NCBI RefSeq assembly: GCF_022376445.1
Contig: NW_025954986.1
Span: 1-64,000, forward strand
From: Fomitopsis serialis
Lineage: Eukaryota; Basidiomycota; Agaricomycetes; Polyporales; Fomitopsidaceae
DNA length: 64,000 nt
Direction: 5' to 3'
Positions 41,800 through 52,620 of this stretch are shown here, one piece after another. The notes under the pieces are model-generated. The model made no database searches and had not been told where the DNA came from. It saw nothing but the letters and a program-made list of their open reading frames with translations. Each line of letters starts with the position of its first letter. The stretch's first letter is position 1. The translations under genes were made by a program, and so were the position numbers.

Positions 41800-42110
41800 T
41801 GAGTATTTACTCATTTTGTTATACTATTCTGACGAGAAAAAAATGACTGTATTACACCCATATAAACCACGAATACTCGCGATCACATAAGTACTCGCTG
41901 ACAAGGCTCGCTCGCTGAGTACTCACGGGCAGGGGTTGCTCCCTGAGTACTCGGCGGCGAGGTTCACTCCCTGAGTACTCGCGGATGTTGGTTGCTCTCC
42001 AAGTACTCACGGACTGGCATGTTCACTCTGAGTACTCACGGACGATGGTTGCTCCCCGAGTACTCGCCGACGACATTTATCCCCCCAAGTACTCGCATTA
42101 ATCATCTCTG
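41800..42110 (+). repeat. Left TIR of element 2
   Basis: About eight GAGTACTC or AAGTACTC octamers at 25-30 bp spacing, separated by GCGGACGATGGTTGCTCCC-like spacers. Imperfect inverted match to 54590-54943, best around GCGATCACATAAGTACTC and ACGGGCAGGGGTTGCTCCCT. Confidence 0.85.
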
Positions 42111-42133
42111 CAAATGAAATATTTCTTCGTGCA

Positions 42134-45100
42134 CTACTCGTACATGCTCTCCTCATCGTCAACTTCACCTGCATTCAGCTCTGCCAGCTCTACAGCAGCA
42201 GTATCGCCATCCTCACCATCAATCATACTAACCTCTAGTGGTGCGACCATGTCGTCAAAAATGATCTGCAACGACAGCGGGAAACACTTCTGCGCATCCG
42301 TCAGCAGACGTGAGTACATTGACGACTGCCTGCAGCAGATGTCAGCCCTCGTGCCTTTGATATGCATGGCATCACTACATACCTTGCCGCGAAAGCAGCC
42401 GCTCCTTGCTCGTCAAGATTTGTGCACACAACTTCGGCACGCTCCTCCCACTTCTTCATGCAGTAGTGGAAGAATCGCTGCACGCGCCTCATCTCTTCCT
42501 TCACAATCTCCACCTCCTCATTCCATCTCGTTGTGCGAGCACTTGCCCGGAACCATTCAAGTCGACAGGCTTCAGCCACTGTCAGTGCACTACCCACTTG
42601 ATCATTCGGCTCACTCACCTTCCAGCGCCCACTTGTCGAGTGCAGTGTCATGGTACGTACCATCCCGCCAGATCCAAGACACTGACTCCTTTTGCCTACC
42701 GACGTTCTCTTTCGCGACGACTGGAGGCCGGCACTGTTCCACGAGGAGGGGTCTCAACGTATTCGGTCTGTCTCTCGTTGCCAGCCGATCCACCTTGAGT
42801 CGCGCTCGCTCGTATTCCTTTCGCAATGCCTCTATCTTCTCGCGCTCGCCCGTCTTCAGCTTACTATATCTGGTTTGCGCCTGCTGCCCGAACGACCCCG
42901 CATTCTGTCCGCGGTAATATGCTTCGAAGTGAAGCTTCTGCCGGATCTTCTTTAGAGTATCGTTGGCGTGAGCCACGCGCAGCTCCTGCTCAGCAACAAC
43001 GAACCGCTCAAGAGATGCATGCCTGCGTATCTCTTGCGAATACGCAGAGGGGACGAGTACCGTGGCTTGTTCAGCAGCGACTGAGTCTATTGACGGCCAC
43101 TCGGCCTGAACATCCGCCTCAACCATGAGGAGACTCGGGCCCATGACCCTCTGTTGCCACAGAAGCCAGTCCACAAGCCGCCTCTCGAGTTTCGATCGTT
43201 CTTTGGCGATGCTGTTGTACTTGTCGGACGACGGCTCCTTTTCGTACGCGACAACTTTGGCTTTGAAGGCTTCCCTGTCGGCCAGTCATATGACGTGTCA
43301 ATTGTGAATGAATGTACTAACTGTTCCTGTTCCAGCTCAAAGCCAGCCACCAGCATGTCCCCCAGACCTCCTCTCACCGTCTCCTCGATGCCAGTCGTAT
43401 CTAGCGCTGATGCTTTGCGCTTCGTACCGGCATTCGGCATCGGCTTCTGGCGCGCCGATGTCTCTTCTCGCTTCAACCTAGCCAAGATGTCCTGGATCGT
43501 CGGAACTACTAATGTTCAGCACGAAGGTCTGTGAAGATATCACCAAGCACTATATACCTTCATCAACTGCAGGTTGGTACGGGTTCTTCACCTTGGTTCC
43601 GTCGAAATTGGGGTCCGTCATTTGAGCAATGTACGCGGCTTCGTCCCTGCGCCACTCGTCTAATGGGCGCCGATTCGTCGTCAAGGTCTTCTCCAAGCCA
43701 TCCAGCTGAGCCCGATTCTTGCCATAGTATTTGTCTGCGAGTTTCAACTTCCCCTGTAGAGATCGCCCTGTTTCGCATCAGGCAACAGTCGCTCGCCCTG
43801 TTAAGCAGTCACTCACCGATCTTGAACATCTTTTGTGCGTTGAAATCGGAGTTGTGTGCGTCGAGGACGTCTTGCCTGTGCCCGGGTCCCATCTCGCGCA
43901 CCGATCGCCCGATGGCATTCTGGGCAGCCCATCTCCGTTCAACGGCCTCGCCATCGGTGTTGCCTACCCCAGGCATATAGTAAAACGAAAACAGGTACTT
44001 GCAGATGCCTGTGTGCGAGGGCATGTGGAACTTCGGGACGCAGCGGCGGATCACAGGCCACAGCTCCTTCGCGAGTGTTACACCTGGCACCGACGGTAAG
44101 GTGGAAGCGATCTGCTTGATGCGGTGCCACCAATTTATGCCGTATTTGCAATTGACGTCGTAAGAGCTTATCCACAGCGAAAGCGACGTGAACCATTGAA
44201 GGCCACATAATGTCGCGTAATCGACGTTGGCATAGCGTTCGCCGATGTGTAAGTCGACAGTTCCGCAGGGGAGGACATATCCATGGCGCGTGCAAGACAG
44301 GCTGACCTGACCGGTTTTGATCTTGCCCTTGTAACGATCGGAAAGCGCATTGAAGTTGCTGCAGTTTGCCGTCTCGTCTTGCGCGTCCTCGTAGACCTTC
44401 ATCTTCTCGAGGTACTCCTGGTACTTCTCACTGTCGACGTAGTAAGCTCCACCGTTCATCAACGGGAAATCCAGTGGATCCATCTTCTTATCGTGTTGGT
44501 GCAGGGTGAAGTTGCCATCTTTCCCGTAATGCAGCGCGTCCTTGTACCGATCCTGCTGTGGTCGGTCCTTCCAATGCGGGTCCATGTTGATATCAGGTTG
44601 AGGACAAGCTGGGCAGCGCAGGGCGAGACTACCGGGATCGGGTTTCCTCTTCACTTCGGCCGCGAACCTCTTCAATGTCTCCAGGTAGGTGTACTGCCGG
44701 TGCGACATGAGGAACTCCCGATACCTGTCCTATCAACTACATGAGTCTAGGCACATACAAGGCCGCATGACCAGTCGACGTACCTTCACATCGTCGAAGA
44801 ACGCGTTGGAGGTTAGCCTTCGCAAAGTGCCGTAGAAATCGTGGGCTGTTGTTTTGGCTTGGAACGTGAGCTGAGTGAAGAATCCAAAGGTGTGGATGGT
44901 GAACACCGTCTGAGGGCGGGAGAACGATGCGGGCCACAGCCCGGCCCTCCAGAGTTGGATCGGGCGTTCCAGCGGGGCGTCGCAGCCGTTGTGGCAGTCG
45001 CAATAATGGACGTTCATCGTCTGGATCCCAGTGGTGTGCACCACCGTGAGTTGCGTTGGCTGATTGCTGACGGCGCGAGGACATGGGCGGCCATGGTGAC

Positions 45101-45814
45101 CAACCGAGAAGACTAGTCCAGCGTCGCTGAGATACTCGCGCTGGAAGTACTTGCCGTTCCACCATTCAATTCGATGAAGGGGGTTCCGTTGGTGTGTCAC
45201 CACAATGCACCGCTTACACAGTAGTGGACCGTTGAAACACTCGGTACACCGGTAAGTGGCGGCGCCGTCGCGGCAGTCGTAACACGGTTTGCCGAGGTTG
45301 GGGTCAATCTCCCGCCTTCGGAACACGTTGAGAAGCTTTTGAGCCCATTGGTCGAGGAATGTGGTCATCACGACATGCAAGGGCTTCGAGAATGATTAGA
45401 TAGTTATGGTGGCATTTACATGGTGCGACGTACCTCGCCATGCCCTTTCTTAGGCGGGGCGTCCTGTCCAACCGCCTCTCCCTCCGTGAATTGATCCACA
45501 GACGCAGGATTAGTTGCACTGGTCGCCTGTGAGCCAACTGCCTCTGGAGCGGCGTCGAGGTGGGTGGATGTATGTGTGGCAGTGCCCCAGGTATTGCTAC
45601 TCGGACTCGCCTCCTCAAGCAATCCACCCATCGATGGCAAGGGAGCAGCAGGGGGTGTGGGTCGGGCGCGCTTCTCTTTGCGCCGCCCAGGCGAGAGATA
45701 CTCTATGACTTGTTCGCCGTTCGCATCGAACGTGACGGTGGGTGGTCCGTCGGGAATGACGATCGGCTGAGGCAAAAAGTCCTCCTCGACTCGCTTCGGC
45801 TTGCGTCTGCCCAT
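42134..45814 (-). CDS. KDZ transposase of element 2, apparently intact
   Basis: ATG at 45814 (MGRRKPKRVEEDF). In order: low-complexity N-terminus; CxC2 cluster (CYDCRDGAATYRCTEC, CKRCIVVTHQRNPLHRIEWW, GHHGRPCP); TAHDFYGTLRRLTS; CPACPQPDINM; RNase H-like core with HYGKDGNF, CTRHGYVLPCG, SSYDVNCKYG and DGEAVERRW followed by VREMGPGHRQDVLD; then coiled-coil domains (YYGKNRAQLDGLEKTL, ERSKLERRLVDWLLWQQRV, KIRQKLHFEAYYRG) and an acidic end (MIDGEDGDTAAVELAE) with stop at 42134. Introns of about 50 nt with standard borders keep the frame throughout, including 45367-45418, 44709-44757 and 42368-42400 regions. Catalytic residues expected for the family (D of DGN, D of YDV, E of DGE) are present. It could mobilise itself and perhaps relatives with similar ends. 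Confidence 0.88.
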
Positions 45815-46468
45815 CGCGAAAGTGACAGATCCGAGTGTCACAGGTGGAGGTGAAGGCGGGCTACAACCCTAACGGATTCGGGAGGCGCGGCGCCACTCAC
45901 GCGCGACGCGTAGATGAACAAAGCAGTTGGCACATGTGGCCGTGTCCTCGAGCGCGTGTTTGAGCCCTTGCGCCGCTAACGTCATCCTTGTTTGGTATCC
46001 TAGCAAAGTAGTATGGGTAATCATTACTCTACATCTACGACAACGATCGGAACAGTCTGCGACTCCTTGGCGTCATCCAGGAATGTTGGGGTTCAAAGTG
46101 GCGATGAGCGTCGGAATGGATGCTGGTTGCTAGTCGCTGGAAGCCATAGCGGGCATGAATACAGGCGAGAGTGAGCAAACTGCGAGGACTTACTGCAGTG
46201 GCGTGTATCCGTGCAACCCCGGTATAAAGCTATACCGTCCGCGGTTCTGCGAGGTCGTCCACTTGCATCGTTAAATGATGAGGACGAACGTGCGCGCCAT
46301 CGCCCAGGTCGTCTCTTGATCGTGCCCTGGTTAGAGTCCGTAGGCGTCCGAGCAACGCCAGCCAGGCCCAAATTTGATGACTGTGGGCTCGCAGATCAAC
46401 CTGGGACTCCGAGAACAGTCAGACAGGGTTTGGGGACGGTAAGATACAACTGAGAGAGGCTCTGAAAA
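45815..46468. other. Upstream region of element 2 KDZ gene
   Basis: 654 bp. No coding exon is convincing; probably the promoter of the transposase and of whatever is transcribed rightward. Confidence 0.4.
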
Positions 46469-47222
46469 TTGGAAGTGACGACGGCGCGTAGAGAACAGCA
46501 CACATCGCCCCCGCAGTCCGCGGATACTTCACCCGGGCCTCTCCCCAACGCGCACATCAACGCGGGACTGCAGTTAGACGAATGCGGGCGCATCCTGAGA
46601 CGTGCCGCCAGGGTCTACTTCGCACGAACACCGGGACGAGCGTGTAACAGGGATTGGAAAGCCGTCCAAATGCAACTGACCTTCGGATGGTATGTGCAGG
46701 CTACAGACAAGCCTTTGCTTCCCAGTCTCCTTGATCCCCTGCACCGCATCCCTCTCCCTCTACATCGGCCTGCCCCAGTCGTGCCTTCACGGACTCCAGA
46801 CCGGACTGATGCGCACCGCGGTTGCGGCCGTCATATACACACGCGCGCGTCGCCGAGTTCCGAAGGCGACCAGTGGCTTGTCTGAGGCTTGACAATCGGT
46901 GGGCGAGCCTGAGCGGCGCGGCGAGCATATCCGAGGGTACGCGACACAGTTTGGGGAAAGCAGGAGCGAAGTCGGACGCTTGAGGGTCGCCAGGAGGGTC
47001 ACTCGACTGCTCAATCGTGAACAGGAGGTTCCCGGACCTGGACATCAACGCATGGCCGAAACCAACACGGACGTCCAGGCCGTTGAGAGGGAGGCGTGGA
47101 GGGTACTTGGAGAAGGGTGGAGGCGAATGGCGGAGAGGGTGAGTAGCAACTGGGAGGATGAGATGGGTCGGAGATGGGCGCGCGTGGTTGACGTTGAGCG
47201 CCCAAACTGCTGGGTATGGTAA
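46469..47222 (+). CDS. Doubtful small gene in element 2
   Basis: Two plus-strand stretches look coding: 46469-46690 (CGRILRRAARVYFARTPGR, ending at a GTATGT donor near 46690) and about 46930-47217 (EREAWRVLGEGWRRMAERV, NWEDEMGRRWARVVDVER). A clean acceptor joining them in frame was not found. Minus-strand open frames here look like shadows. Position between the transposase and family B corresponds to the small gene at 29091 in element 1, but the sequences do not visibly match. From 47223 to 47788 no gene is seen. Confidence 0.3.
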
Positions 47223-47788
47223 GTCCCTCGCAGGCGAGCGGTCTGTCCTCGGCGCTCTCAAGTGGGAGCGTGTCGCCTTCCATCCTCTAGCCATCTAATA
47301 GCCTGTCCGACTGCTCTCCGCTCACCACACGGTTCTGCGATCCAGGGTAGATTTCGGTCTTCCTGCGCGAACCTGCTGCGGCGCAGTATATCTGCTGCCG
47401 AGGCGCCAGCAACTAACGTCAAGACCGTGAGGTTGTGTTCAGTCGTCCTGGCCTGTCAAGCGGCTGCTTTGCTTAATCTGGCTCTCGGTGCTCTTTCGCT
47501 TCGTGGCTAATCGTCGGTTTCTACTTGTCTATCGCTACGCCTGTCGACCTCGGTCTACGCTGTGTCATCAAACGTGCCCACAGATTCCGTCCTTACAACG
47601 CTGTGCCTCGTCGGAGTAAGTTCTTCGTCAAAGTGTTGGCCGTCCGCGTCCATTAATTGATTTATAGTAGTCTCACTGTCACGTCGCCCGTGTGGTTCTC
47701 AAGTACTGCTCAGCCCCCTGATATCGCGTACGGACCCACATCGCCGCATCGTCGTCTCGGTGTTAACTCGTGCACCCGGGCGTAGCCC

Positions 47789-49978
47789 ATGGCTGATGCT
47801 AATCTACATAGGGAGGTGCAGACGACCTCCTTCACATTGACTGCCACCCCTTCGTCTGGTAAGCAGCCTCAGTCTGACTCTGCATTCGCTCACTTGACGC
47901 GTGAACAGAATGGCGACACCCGATTGGTCCCTTCGACGGGAGATGTGCAGCGGATGCTGACGACCATTGCAATATCATCACGACGCCATTCCTTCATTGG
48001 GTGCCGGAATTCCCGAGGATCGCAGGCCGCGAAGTCGTCACCTATGAAGACGGCTTGTGGGGTCCTCAGGAATACACGCGTTGGCCCCAGCTCTTCAACG
48101 AGAAGGCCTTTCATCACGCGTGCATCCCCAAGGCCGGTTCTCGGTACGCGCCCAGTGCCCAGGTCTACGAGGGCTTTGGGTACCGCCCTTGGCTAGAATC
48201 AAAGTCGTGTGGGGTCCCCGGGTTTGGATTTCTAAAGCCCGAGCTTCTAGATGAGCTTTTCAGGATCGCCTGCGACGTACTACGACGTTACGATGTCGCC
48301 GCCGGATCTGCCAGTACGAACGTCGCCAGCGTCGAGCACACTGCTCCCGATCTCACCCTCGGACGCATGCTGGGGTTGCTGCTGCGAAATGCAGTTGACC
48401 GACTGCGTCAGGTGCCCACTACGGAGCGACACGCTCTCGTGACCGGCCGCTTGGCCCATCGCATCATTCTCGAACTCTCCGGACTTACAGTGTACTACAT
48501 TGTCGTCGTCGGGCGCATGCACGACCTGCGGTGCTGGTCGCGTGAGCCCCTCGGCGTGCTCGGGGCCTTCTTACGCAACAGCGCGACGGCTCAGCTCTTT
48601 TTTCGTCTCGGCATCCCCTTCTGGTTCATTCAGCCCTGGAGAGAGGGTCTCTCAATCCGAGAGGTCGTGTCATTTCGCTCCTGGGCCCGTGAGCTGAACG
48701 ACCAGCCCGCTTCTCCGCGCATCCCGAAGAGCTGGTACGATCCGGACGGTACACATCAAGATCCCGCTCGGTGGACTCACGCATCCCTCGTCTATGTTTG
48801 CAACACTCTGTGCTCGTCGTCGTTGCCCCAACTGCAGATGATTGTTCGACCAGAGGCGGCCGAGCGAGAAGCGAAACGCGCCAAACGTGACGATGACACT
48901 CCGCTCTTCCCACCAGCCCAATCCTGCCTGCCATCTGCTCCCATCCCGAAGCACAACCCGAAGAAGCGCGGGAAACGCTCTCGCGGAACGCGTGCGGGGC
49001 CGAAAGCCGTCGTCTCGTCCCATCCTGCCACCCACTTTAAACCACCGCCGAGCGACGTCGCCGTCATCCCACCAAATTGGCGCGCTGCCCTAGTCGCCGC
49101 TTCACCTCTGACGTTTCCTCCCCTCGTGGCTGCTCAGTACTACTTCCCCCTCCCTACCTCATCCTCGAAGCCGACCAGCACAAGCCACGTTACATTCACA
49201 ACTTCGTGCGGATTCGTGACTTTCTAAGTCACCGGTTGGTCGACGCGCACGTTTCGGGTGCGCCCTTGCGGATCTCAGAGTGGCGACATGTCCTCTACGG
49301 CGATTATCCTGTGGTAGAGCCGCGAGCGACGCCGCCCGCCCGTGCCCCTGAAGGCTCCAAGGAGAGCACCACTGACTCTGCGCCACGTAATGGCCTTCAG
49401 ATCCTGCGTGCAGAGAGACGGGCAGCTGTCGGTGCCCTGTGTGGCAAAATCGGTGGCTTGTTGCCATATGATGAGGCCGCCGTCGTCCAGTATCGTGGCA
49501 TGGCAGTCGACATGGTAGCGGCAAGTCTGAAGCGGGATGTCTTGCGGTGGATCACCTGGGAGTTGTACGAGGTCAATTGGCGCTGCGAATTGCGCGCACT
49601 CGACCGATGTCTCGTTGACCATAGCCAGGACGCGTTCTTGAAGTGGGAGCGCGAGCAACTCATCGCGGACGTGTGGCGTGGCCCGACGATACAATCCGGC
49701 TTCTCAGCAGTCGTAGTTGCCGATTCATTCCCCTGCTGGACACCCGCCGGCGAAGCTCACTGGCGAGAGCGGCGCACCAACCTGCGCGCGTTCGTGTCCC
49801 TCATGAGTGTGTGGCCCGACTTCCTCTTTCGCTCCGAGGAACCATGACGGACATCGCCAATTGCGAGAACACCTACGAGTTCTCGCAAACCGAGGCCGCT
49901 GCGATCCGGTTCTATGTCACGACCTTCACTGCTCGTTTCCACCGTCTTCCCTGCCCGCCCGTGATTCGAGTTTTCTAG
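47789..49978 (+). pseudogene. KDZ-linked accessory protein, family B (element 2), two frameshifts
   Basis: Exon 1 47789-47858 (MADANLHREVQTTSF), intron to 47908, then one long exon. It shares with the element 1 gene WVPEFPRIAGR, YEDGLWGPQEYTRWPQ, FHHACIPKAG, SCGVPGFGFLKPEL, LFFRLGIPFWFIQP, YIHNFVRIRDFLSHRLVD, LRISEWRHVLYGDY and YEVNWRCELRALDRC. The frame is lost at about 49147-49155: a run of five C in TTCCCCCTCCC, where six would give FPPPYLIL and match WPPPFWFE of the sister copy. A second shift near 49830-49842 separates MSVWPDFLFRSEEP from MTDIANCENTYEF and the conserved FYVTTFTARFHRLP end. Either the gene is decaying or the assembly has homopolymer errors. Confidence 0.8.
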
Positions 49979-50292
49979 CATGTAATTCTAGCTGTATGTG
50001 TACATAGATAAACTAGGCATTGAGCTCCGCAACGAACCTGTCCCAATGAAACACGAGCCCATGGAACCTGTCGCTAAGTGGCTTTGACTTTGTCCCAAAG
50101 CGGGACGAGGCAACGCTTGATGTGGCTAAGTGGCTTTGACATTTCACGGCTCGATGGTTTGCCCTAACGAGCCTTTTGTTCAGCGATCGCACAACGTTTC
50201 ACTGGTGCCCCTGACCCGCGGCTGCATAAAGGGGGGCAGCAGTTGTACCTCGCTTCGACCCTCTCTCTACTCGGCGCCCCGACCTTCTAACC
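49979..50292. other. Intergenic with a repeated GTGGCTTTGAC motif
   Basis: CTAAGTGGCTTTGACTTTG and CTAAGTGGCTTTGACATTT lie near 50071 and 50126. A TATA-like CATAAAGG is at 50225. Promoter of the family-A gene. Confidence 0.5.
50225..50232 (+). promoter_or_regulatory. TATA-like element of element 2 family-A gene
   Basis: CATAAAGG about 65 bp upstream of the ATG at 50293; comparable placement to TATAAAG at 52562 before the next gene. Confidence 0.45.
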
Positions 50293-52143
50293 ATGGACGC
50301 TCCTCTCTGCCGTGCATGCATCGTGGACCCGAAACGCAAGATTGACCAACACGCATGGTTGGTTAACACCGTGCGGGCTGCCTGGGAACGACCTGGTAAG
50401 CCGGAGAGTTACAAAGCGATGGCGGGCCGCATCGCGAAAGAGTTCGACGCTTTTCACGCTGCGAGCATATACGGGCTGAAAAAGGATGGCAAAGTCGTAC
50501 GGTTCGAGACGGACGCCGAGCGCGATGGGAGATGCGCAGGGAGAGTTGGCGTACGTGCCACAAGCCGCTTGAATATGCTCGGTATTAACACCATACTCAC
50601 CAGAAAATCTTCAACTGGATCGAGAACAACCGCGCCTACTTCGAGAATTTGAAGAAGGGCACGCCGAAGCTCCTTGAGCTGCCAACGGAATCTGAGCCGG
50701 TCGCCGCACCGCGAGCAAAGAGCATCGTGGATCTTTACAAGCGTGACCGCCCCGAGATCGGTCAGATGGCACGACAAGCGGCGGAGAAGGAAGGCTTGAC
50801 CTCGGGAGACCACTGGCTAGGCATAGTCAACAAGGCATACACAGCTGCCTTGCTCGAATTGGCGACCACAGACCCGGAAAAGCACCAGGAGTACGTGGAG
50901 GAGTCGAAGCGGTCGAAGGAACAGGCGAGCATGGATCGCGCACTGGCCTTGCAACCGACCGCAGGCCCCAGCTCGGGGGGCGCGCCACCTGGGAACAAGG
51001 ACAACAAAGCCGAGTACGTTGGCACCGTCGTTGTTCTGCCCTCGTCTATCTAACATATGACAGCTCCTTGAAGCGCGTCCTCTTTACAGCCAAGCGATCG
51101 GTGGATACCTGGGCGAACGAGATTGATGCCGACTTCTTCCTGTACGTCGGTGTCATCGAGGAGGGTCAGTGTGTCAAGTATCTGTATGTTCATCTGCTTT
51201 TGAACGACGATCGCGGTGTGCTCACTATGTACTTAGCATCGGCAACAATGCGTTGTCCCCGGATAGTCTCGTCGCGCAGATGAAGACTAATTCGGTGCTC
51301 GACGAGCTGGACGACCTTGTCCTCGAGCGCAAGAGGCAGCGCGATGCGCCTGGGCCGCAGGCTGTCGCAGCTGAAGAGACCCACGACGAGGGTGTGGCAC
51401 CTGAAGTGGCCGGCGAAGCCGTCGCCACACACGGACAGGACGCAGAGCTGCCAGCACCTGCCGAGGCCCCTTCTCGCTCTGGCACCTCGAGCGGTGTTCC
51501 TGAGGAACCCCCGCTTTTCAATGCGCTTGAGAGCACCCCCGGTTCGGTCTCAGTGGCGTCCGCGAAGGACTCTGCGTTCATTGACGCACCACCCGGCTCT
51601 GCGATCTCTGCACCACGCCGCTTTGACCGCTCTGTAGTAGCAGACGGAACCACAGAAGCCGCCATTCCACCAGCGGTGAGCGACGTGAGAGCTGGCCCTG
51701 TTGCCAGCGGCAGCGAGGCTATCGAGGCCTCTTCCGCGAGAGGCGGAGACTCAGACTGCATCGCACTACCAGCGGTGAGCGGCGGGTTGGACGCCTCCGC
51801 TGCCAACATCAGCGGGACTCCCGAGGGGTCTGCGGCGACAGGCGGAGACCCAGACGACGTGTCGCTCGCAGCCGTGAGCAACGGGTCAGATGTGCCCCCC
51901 GCCAATGTTTACCAGGCTCCCGAGGTCCCGGCCGAAGACAACAATTCTGGCCCTCGGTCGAGTGAGGACGAACACGCACCTCCGACAGCTCGCAAGAAGT
52001 CCAAGACGGCTCAGAAGAAGGCCTCTGCGAAACCTCGTGAAGCCTCTAAGAAAGCCAGCAAGAGGAAGGCACGCGATGGCGATGATCCTCCTGACAGCGA
52101 GGCGCCACCAGCGACCTCACTTCGTTCGAAGCGGACGAGGTGA
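50293..52143 (+). CDS. KDZ-linked accessory protein, family A (element 2)
   Basis: ATG at 50293 (MDAPLCRACIVDPKR, a CxxC near the start). Exon joins: ..RCAGRVG to KIFNWIENNRAYFENLKK across a phase-0 intron at about 50551-50603; ..GNKDNKAD to SLKRVLFTAKRSVDTW at about 51016-51065; ..EEGQCVKYL to IGNNALSPDSLVAQM at about 51184-51238. Family-A landmarks: IFNWIENN, SIVDLYKRDRPEIGQM, LELATTDPEKHQEYVEESKR, FFLYVGVIEEGQ. The last 270 residues are Ala/Ser/Pro-rich with loose repeats (ANISGTPEGSAATGGDPDDV) and end in a Lys-rich nuclear-type tail (KKSKTAQKKASAKPREASKK). It lacks the DG-x-P-x-LP block of the other two copies. No break seen; function unknown. Confidence 0.75.
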
Positions 52144-52620
52144 GTACTATGCGCGGTCTCGTCTGCTGCAACTGACTTGGCCCGCCAGAACCGTAGCGAA
52201 CTATGCCACGCTGAACTCCAAAGGAAAGTAAAGGTAGATAGTATGCAATCTGAGGGGAGGGAGCTTGTATGATAGTCTCGCATGTTCATGTTGGTGTCGT
52301 GTCTAGGTAGTACCATTAGCTACACAGCTTGTGATTAATGGAATTCGTCGCGTGATAGTGACACGGTGCGGAGGACCATAGGTAACACTCGAGCTTGCCA
52401 TTATGATGTGCCGGCCCTGCATGACCGAGCGGCTGCGCGGGGCACTTGTCGTGTGGCCCGGCTTTGTTTCTGTCCCTCACTTTGGCCTATCCCTCTTTCG
52501 TACAATGTGCCACCGACAGTTTTGCTGGCCACTCGGACCCAGAACAATAGCGCAAATGCTGTATAAAGGTGAGCATTTCCCTGACACACGAGTCCCCGTC
52601 TTCGTCCTGACTCCCGCCTC
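52144..52620. other. Intergenic, promoter of the next gene
   Basis: No gene. TATAAAG at 52562-52568 lies 53 bp before the ATG at 52621. Confidence 0.5.
52562..52568 (+). promoter_or_regulatory. TATA box of SIM-containing gene
   Basis: TATAAAG 53 bp upstream of ATG 52621. Confidence 0.5.

Noticed and set aside
41790..41820. MSKYSLNS as true N-terminus of the minus-strand gene at 41812
   Set aside because: The same residues arise at 54929 from the other TIR end, so they come from the transposon terminus, not from the gene.
46701..47294. 197-codon minus-strand frame in element 2
   Set aside because: Overlaps plus-strand stretches with better coding character, and shows no similarity to other cargo genes.
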